From contig NZ_JADWYU010000202.1 in NCBI RefSeq assembly GCF_016786325.1, positions 50,036-86,672 of the forward strand: a stretch of DNA of 36,637 bases. The letters are read 5' to 3'. The translations under genes and the position numbers were made by a program. This stretch comes from Frankia nepalensis. Lineage in GTDB: Bacteria > Actinomycetota > Actinomycetes > Frankiales > Frankiaceae. The notes under the pieces are model-generated. The model did no database searches, was not told the origin of the DNA, and worked only from the letters and a program-made list of their open reading frames with translations. This document shows positions 33,325 to 36,637 of this stretch, one piece after another; within the stretch, counting starts at the first letter, position 1; every line of letters begins with the position of its first letter.

Positions 33325-33366
33325 GCAAAACACAAAGGCCGCGGTCCCCAGCGGGGTCCGCGGCCT
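33325..33366 (-). terminator. Attenuator: intrinsic terminator in the whiB7 leader
   Basis: On the minus strand AGGCCGCGG-A-CCCC (33366-33353) pairs with GGGG-A-CCGCGGCCT (33349-33336). This gives 13 base pairs around one A-A mismatch with a three-base loop, followed by TTGTGTTTT. It lies after the leader ORF stop and just before the whiB7 ribosome-binding site, the position of a transcription attenuator. Confidence 0.85.
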
Positions 33367-33425
33367 CGGGTTCGGGCCTAGGTGCCGGTCTAGACCGGCG
33401 GTTCCGTCCTGGACGGACCCCTGCT
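33350..33425 (-). promoter_or_regulatory. Antiterminator pairing of the whiB7 leader
   Basis: AGC-A-GGGGTCCG at 33425-33414, inside the last codons of the leader ORF, is complementary to CGGACCCCGCT at 33360-33350, the 5' arm of the terminator. That is 11 base pairs with one bulged A. Forming it prevents the terminator. A small hairpin (33403-33417, TCCGTC/GACGGA) competes for the same bases. A perfect 16-base palindrome (33384-33399) is centred on the leader ORF stop. These mutually exclusive folds are seen; the switching is inferred. Confidence 0.7.
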
Positions 33426-33986
33426 GCTTGCGTGGCGTCGGGCGTACGGCTGAATCGGGTTGGCTTGGGCGACGGCGGCCGTCTGGCGGACGGACTTCTC
33501 CTGTGCGGCCTGGGCGGCGGGGCTCGCGGCATGACGCGTCGCCATCCCGGTGGCCGGCTTCAGAGCCGACCAGGCGCCGAACGGGGCGTCATCCGCCAGC
33601 GGTTCCACCGACGCCATGCCGGTGGTCAGCGCCGGGGCTGCCGCCCGACCAGCGGTGCCGATCGGGGAGCTCCCCGCGGCCGCGCGCCAGATCGTCGGCT
33701 CCGTCATCCCCTCGCCGGGCATGGCGTCGCCTAGCACGGCATCGCCGGGCAGCGTTTCGCCGAGCCATGGCGACGCGAGGCCGAAGACCTCCCGGGCACC
33801 GAGTACGCCCCACGTGGCGGCGTCGACGGCGCCGGGCCGCCCATAGAGGGCGTCGGGCGCACCGGTCGTGCCGGGAAGGTCATTGACGAGGCCGCCGCCG
33901 ACGCTGGCCGCGCGCACGCGTGCGTGGGCGGTGCTCTCGAACTGGGCACAGCCGACGCCAAGGAACGCGATACGAATGTTGACCAC
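33390..33986 (-). CDS. 198-codon leader ORF of whiB7
   Basis: The start GTG 33986 has an ideal ribosome-binding site, AAAGGAGG, with GGAGG eight bases upstream. Codon use has the high third-position GC of real genes here. The product begins VNIRIAFLGVGCAQFES, is Ala/Gly/Pro-rich in the middle with no known domain, and ends ANPIQPYARRHASSRGPSRTEPPV. The stop lies in the palindrome before the attenuator. WhiB7/WblC genes are known to be controlled by a leader ORF whose translation sets attenuation. This one is unusually long, so it may also encode a functional protein. Function unknown. Confidence 0.65.
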   Translation of the reverse strand: MVNIRIAFLGVGCAQFESTAHARVRAASVGGGLVNDLPGTTGAPDALYGRPGAVDAATWGVLGAREVFGLASPWLGETLPGDAVLGDAMPGEGMTEPTIWRAAAGSSPIGTAGRAAAPALTTGMASVEPLADDAPFGAWSALKPATGMATRHAASPAAQAAQEKSVRQTAAVAQANPIQPYARRHASSRGPSRTEPPV

Positions 33987-34140
33987 TCCTATCGCCTCCT
34001 TTCGCGCGGCCGGACCGCCTTCACGCGGCCAGGCACCTGTCAGATGCGTGGTTCGTCCACCCAGAACGGCGGTGAGCCAGCCGGCGGCTCGCGACGAGCC
34101 AACTCAGCGTTCAGCGCACCTGCTCCGGTGTTCACGGGTA

Positions 34141-34178
34141 ACGGTAGGGGGACGTCCGGACCGCGACAACCTATTTTT
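34141..34178 (-). promoter_or_regulatory. whiB7 promoter, WhiB7-autoregulated type
   Basis: On the minus strand an AT-rich block (TATTTTT complement, 34172-34178) is followed by -35 TTGTCG (34169-34164), a 17-base spacer and -10 TACCGT (34146-34141). An AT-rich patch directly upstream of the -35 is the known recognition feature for the WhiB7 AT-hook acting with sigma A. The predicted start near 34134 gives an ~850-base leader. Apart from this promoter the 307-base gap 33987-34293 holds only the leader ORF ribosome-binding site and no other gene. Confidence 0.75.
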
Positions 34179-34293
34179 CGAGTCGCCCAGATGACACCCC
34201 ACGTGACCACCGACTTGCGCCAGCCGCGGCAAGCAACAGACAGTAGCGCTAGACGATCAGGCCGCCACCGGCGGGACGGGGCCGGCCGACTGG

Positions 34294-36637
34294 TCAGCCA
34301 CGCGGCGCCGGCCGGCCGGCGACCAGGGCCAGCACGTCGGCGCCAAAGGTGTCGAGTTTCACCTGGCCGATGCCAGGCAGGGCGACCAGCTCGGCGACCG
34401 TGCGCGGCCGGCGCTCCGCGATCGCCTCCAGCGTCGCGTCGGTGAGGACGACGAACGCCGGCCGGCTCAGCTCCTCCGCCTTCGCCGCGCGCCACCTGCG
34501 CAGCCGGTCCAGCAGCGCCCGGTCGACCTGGCTCGGGCAGCTCGCGCACCGGCCGGCGCGGGCGGCGGAGCCGGTCAGCGCCTGCCCGCATACCCGGCAG
34601 TGCACCGCGCCCCGCGCGCGCCCGCGGGCAGCCCCGCCCGGCGCGTCGCCCCCGTTCGCCAGGCCCGCGGTCACCGCCCGGGCGCGGGCCGGGCGCAGGG
34701 CGTCGAGAAACCGGGAACGCCGCCGCGGCCGCCCCCCCTCGGCGCGCGCCAGCGCCCAGGACAGCGTCAGGTGCACTCGCGCCCGGGTGATGCCGACGTA
34801 GAGCAGCCGGCGCTCCTCCTCGATCTCCTCGTCGGTCTGCGCGTGCACGATCGGCACCATGCCGTCGACCAAGCCGACGAGGAACACCGCGTCCCATTCC
34901 AGGCCCTTGGCCGCGTGCAGCGACGCCAGGGTCACGCCCTCGACGGTGGGCACATGCTGATGCGCGACCCGGTCGGCGAGCTCGGCGACGAAACGCTCCA
35001 ACCCGGCCGCGGGCTCCGCGGCGGCCAGGCCGACGGCCAGCCGGTGCAGCGCGGCGAGGTTCTCGAAGCGTTCCCGCTCCGCGCCGCCGACCGGCGCCGT
35101 CGCCCGCCAGCCACCGGACCGCAGCACGTCGGCCACCGTGTCGGCGAGGCCCTCCGGGCGGTCGGTCTCGGCCGAGCGCACCGCGGCACGCAGCAGCCGG
35201 ATCGCGTCACGCACCTCCGGCCGGTCGAAGAACCGCTCACCGCCCTTCACGAGGTACGGGAGGCCAGCGGCGCCGATCGCCTCTTCATAGGCCTCGGACG
35301 CGGCGTTGATCCGGTAGAGCACGGCGATCTCGCTCGCCGGCACCCCCGCGGCGAGCAACGCCCGGATCCTGGCCACCACCGCCTTCGCCTCGGCCGCCTC
35401 GTCCGCGCATTCCAGCACCGTGGGTTCCGGGCCCGGCGGGCGCATGGCGACGAGCCTCGCCCGGCCGTGAGCCGGCCGGACCGGCTTGCGGGCCTCCCCG
35501 GTCGGCTCCGCCGATCGGGAAGGGACCCCGGATCCGGCGGGAGTTCCCGATCCGGCGGGAGCCCCGGCCTTCGTCGTCCCGCCAGCGGTCCCCGCCGAGG
35601 AGCCTGGGCCGTTCCCGGTGGCCGCGTCGAGCAGCGCGTTCGCCAGGCCGACCACCTGGGGGGTGGAGCGGTAGTCGCGGACCAGCCGTACCACGGTGGC
35701 CGCCGGGTAACGGCGCGGGAAGTCCACGAGGTAGCGCGGCGAGGCGCCGCTGAACGAGTAGATGGTCTGGTACGGGTCGCCGACGACGCACAGGCTGTCG
35801 CGACCACCGAGCCAGGCGTCGAGCACCCGCTGCTGCAGCGGGTTGACGTCCTGGTACTCGTCGACCACGAAGTGGCGGTAGCGAGAACGCAGCTCGGTCG
35901 CCACCCAGCCGTGCTCCTCGATGACCGCGGCGGTGAGCAGCAGCAGGTCGTCGAAGTCGAGCGCTCCGGCCGCGCGCTTGGCCCGCTCGTAGTCGGCGTA
36001 GAGCTGGGCGACGGCCTCGGGGCGCCACGAGGTCTCCCGGCCCGCGTCCTCGGCGGCGCGCGGGTAGTCCTCGGGCGTCACCATCGTCGCCTTGGCCCAC
36101 TCGATCTCGGCGGCGAGGTCACGCAGCTCGCTTCGGTCCAGCTGCCGGGAGGAGCGGCTCGCCGCCTTGGCGACCAGCGGGATCCGGCTCTCGACCAGGC
36201 CGGGCAGCGCGGCCCCGGCGACCTTGGGCCAGAAGTAGCCGAGCTGGCGCAGCGCGGCCGCGTGGAAGGTCCTGGCCTGCACCCCCTCGGCGCCCATCGC
36301 CCGCAGCCGGGCCCGCAGCTCACCGGCGGCCCGGTTGGTGAAGGTGACGGCGAGCACCTGGTCGCCGGGGATGCCCTGGGCGACCAGGCGCGTGATCCGG
36401 TGGGTGATGGTCCTGGTCTTGCCGGTGCCGGCGCCCGCGAGGATGCACACCGGCCCGACCGGGGCCAGCACCGCGGCCAACTGCTCGGGGTCCAGCCCCG
36501 GCTGCCCGCCGTCACCGTCGCCGCGGGCACCGTCGCCGCGGGCACCGTCGCCGCGGGCACCGTCGTCGCCGCGGGCGCCGTCGGCCTCGGCCGCGGCCGC
36601 GGCCGAGGCGTCCGTGCGCCGGGCGGCGGGACCGGGC
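34294..36637 (-). CDS. uvrD2: ATP-dependent DNA helicase UvrD2 (5' end beyond the window)
   Basis: This superfamily 1A helicase includes Q-motif-like LDPEQLAAVLAPVGP, Walker A AGAGTGKT, Walker B DEYQDVNP, GDPYQTIYSFSGA, TLASLHAAKGLEWDAVFLVG and RRLLYVGITRARVHL. A four-Cys motif (CRVC and CASC) and a C-terminal HRDC domain (EELSRPAFVVLTDATLEAIAERRPRTVAELVALPGIG) identify the UvrD2 type. The frame is open to the window edge and has no acceptable start, since TTG 36480 would remove part of the Q motif; the gene is therefore cut. The N-terminal segment is Ala/Arg/Gly/Asp repeats. A Gly/Pro/Ser-rich linker (AGSGTP units) is inserted between helicase blocks. Confidence 0.95.
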   Translation of the reverse strand, partial: PGPAARRTDASAAAAAEADGARGDDGARGDGARGDGARGDGDGGQPGLDPEQLAAVLAPVGPVCILAGAGTGKTRTITHRITRLVAQGIPGDQVLAVTFTNRAAGELRARLRAMGAEGVQARTFHAAALRQLGYFWPKVAGAALPGLVESRIPLVAKAASRSSRQLDRSELRDLAAEIEWAKATMVTPEDYPRAAEDAGRETSWRPEAVAQLYADYERAKRAAGALDFDDLLLLTAAVIEEHGWVATELRSRYRHFVVDEYQDVNPLQQRVLDAWLGGRDSLCVVGDPYQTIYSFSGASPRYLVDFPRRYPAATVVRLVRDYRSTPQVVGLANALLDAATGNGPGSSAGTAGGTTKAGAPAGSGTPAGSGVPSRSAEPTGEARKPVRPAHGRARLVAMRPPGPEPTVLECADEAAEAKAVVARIRALLAAGVPASEIAVLYRINAASEAYEEAIGAAGLPYLVKGGERFFDRPEVRDAIRLLRAAVRSAETDRPEGLADTVADVLRSGGWRATAPVGGAERERFENLAALHRLAVGLAAAEPAAGLERFVAELADRVAHQHVPTVEGVTLASLHAAKGLEWDAVFLVGLVDGMVPIVHAQTDEEIEEERRLLYVGITRARVHLTLSWALARAEGGRPRRRSRFLDALRPARARAVTAGLANGGDAPGGAARGRARGAVHCRVCGQALTGSAARAGRCASCPSQVDRALLDRLRRWRAAKAEELSRPAFVVLTDATLEAIAERRPRTVAELVALPGIGQVKLDTFGADVLALVAGRPAPRG
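36520..36564 (-). repeat. 15-bp tandem repeat in the N-terminal coding part of uvrD2
   Basis: Three exact copies of GCCGCGGGCACCGTC (plus-strand view), with degenerate flanking copies, encode a run of RGDGA-type pentapeptides before the helicase domain. The region is probably disordered. Confidence 0.85.

Noticed and set aside
33280-33333. Longer WhiB7 N-terminus starting at GTG 33333
   Set aside because: That GTG lies in the terminator T-tract and lacks a ribosome-binding site; GTG 33279 has GGAGG at correct spacing and gives the family length.
36478-36480. TTG 36480 as the uvrD2 start
   Set aside because: The conserved LDPEQ preceding it belongs to the helicase Q motif and the frame stays open to the window edge.

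Overview
The window is high-GC actinobacterial DNA. A mycothiol-type SigR/RsrA pair, a WhiB7/WblC-type WhiB protein with an AT-hook, a UPF0182 protein, a PPA1309-family protein, many GTG starts and apparent leaderless genes all point to an Actinomycetia chromosome. A Frankia-like organism is plausible but not proven from sequence alone. Most of the window looks like core genome; I see no phage, insertion sequence, CRISPR array or conjugation gene.

Left block (1-8.6 kb): sigR-rsrA, with a SigR-type promoter and a second upstream start, an alpha/beta hydrolase and a methyltransferase. A three-copy ~130-bp tandem repeat follows, then the aroA-rsgA-hisN-GDPD run on the plus strand. A small helix-turn-helix-like protein and a second alpha/beta hydrolase, both on the minus strand, lead into the next block.

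Polyamine/GABA block (10.4-17.8 kb): a gamma-aminobutyraldehyde-type dehydrogenase, a divergent FAD amine oxidase, an Lrp/AsnC regulator and a class III aminotransferase. Together they suggest oxidation and transamination of a diamine or amino acid. An LtrA-type membrane protein and a small unknown gene sit inside the block.

Middle block (17.8-25.6 kb): two tandem initiator tRNA genes with their own terminators, then UPF0182, PPA1309, a YlbL-type PDZ/Lon-like protease, a small membrane protein and MoaE. The MoaE carries a striking histidine-rich insertion. Two ~230-bp copies of an unrecognised hairpin-rich repeat lie in the two convergent gaps of this block, in opposite orientation, with compensatory base changes in their stems.

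Right block (25.7-36.6 kb): a Zincin_2-family protein, a 53-aa DUF5679 zinc-ribbon protein, a RRE/ThiF-like protein, an AarF/UbiB kinase-like protein, a phosphodiesterase with an apparently rearranged catalytic domain, whiB7 and uvrD2 (cut by the window edge). The whiB7 leader is the best-resolved regulatory system. It has an AT-rich WhiB7-style promoter, a strongly initiated 198-codon leader ORF, and mutually exclusive antiterminator and terminator hairpins just before whiB7. This fits antibiotic-responsive, translation-coupled attenuation.
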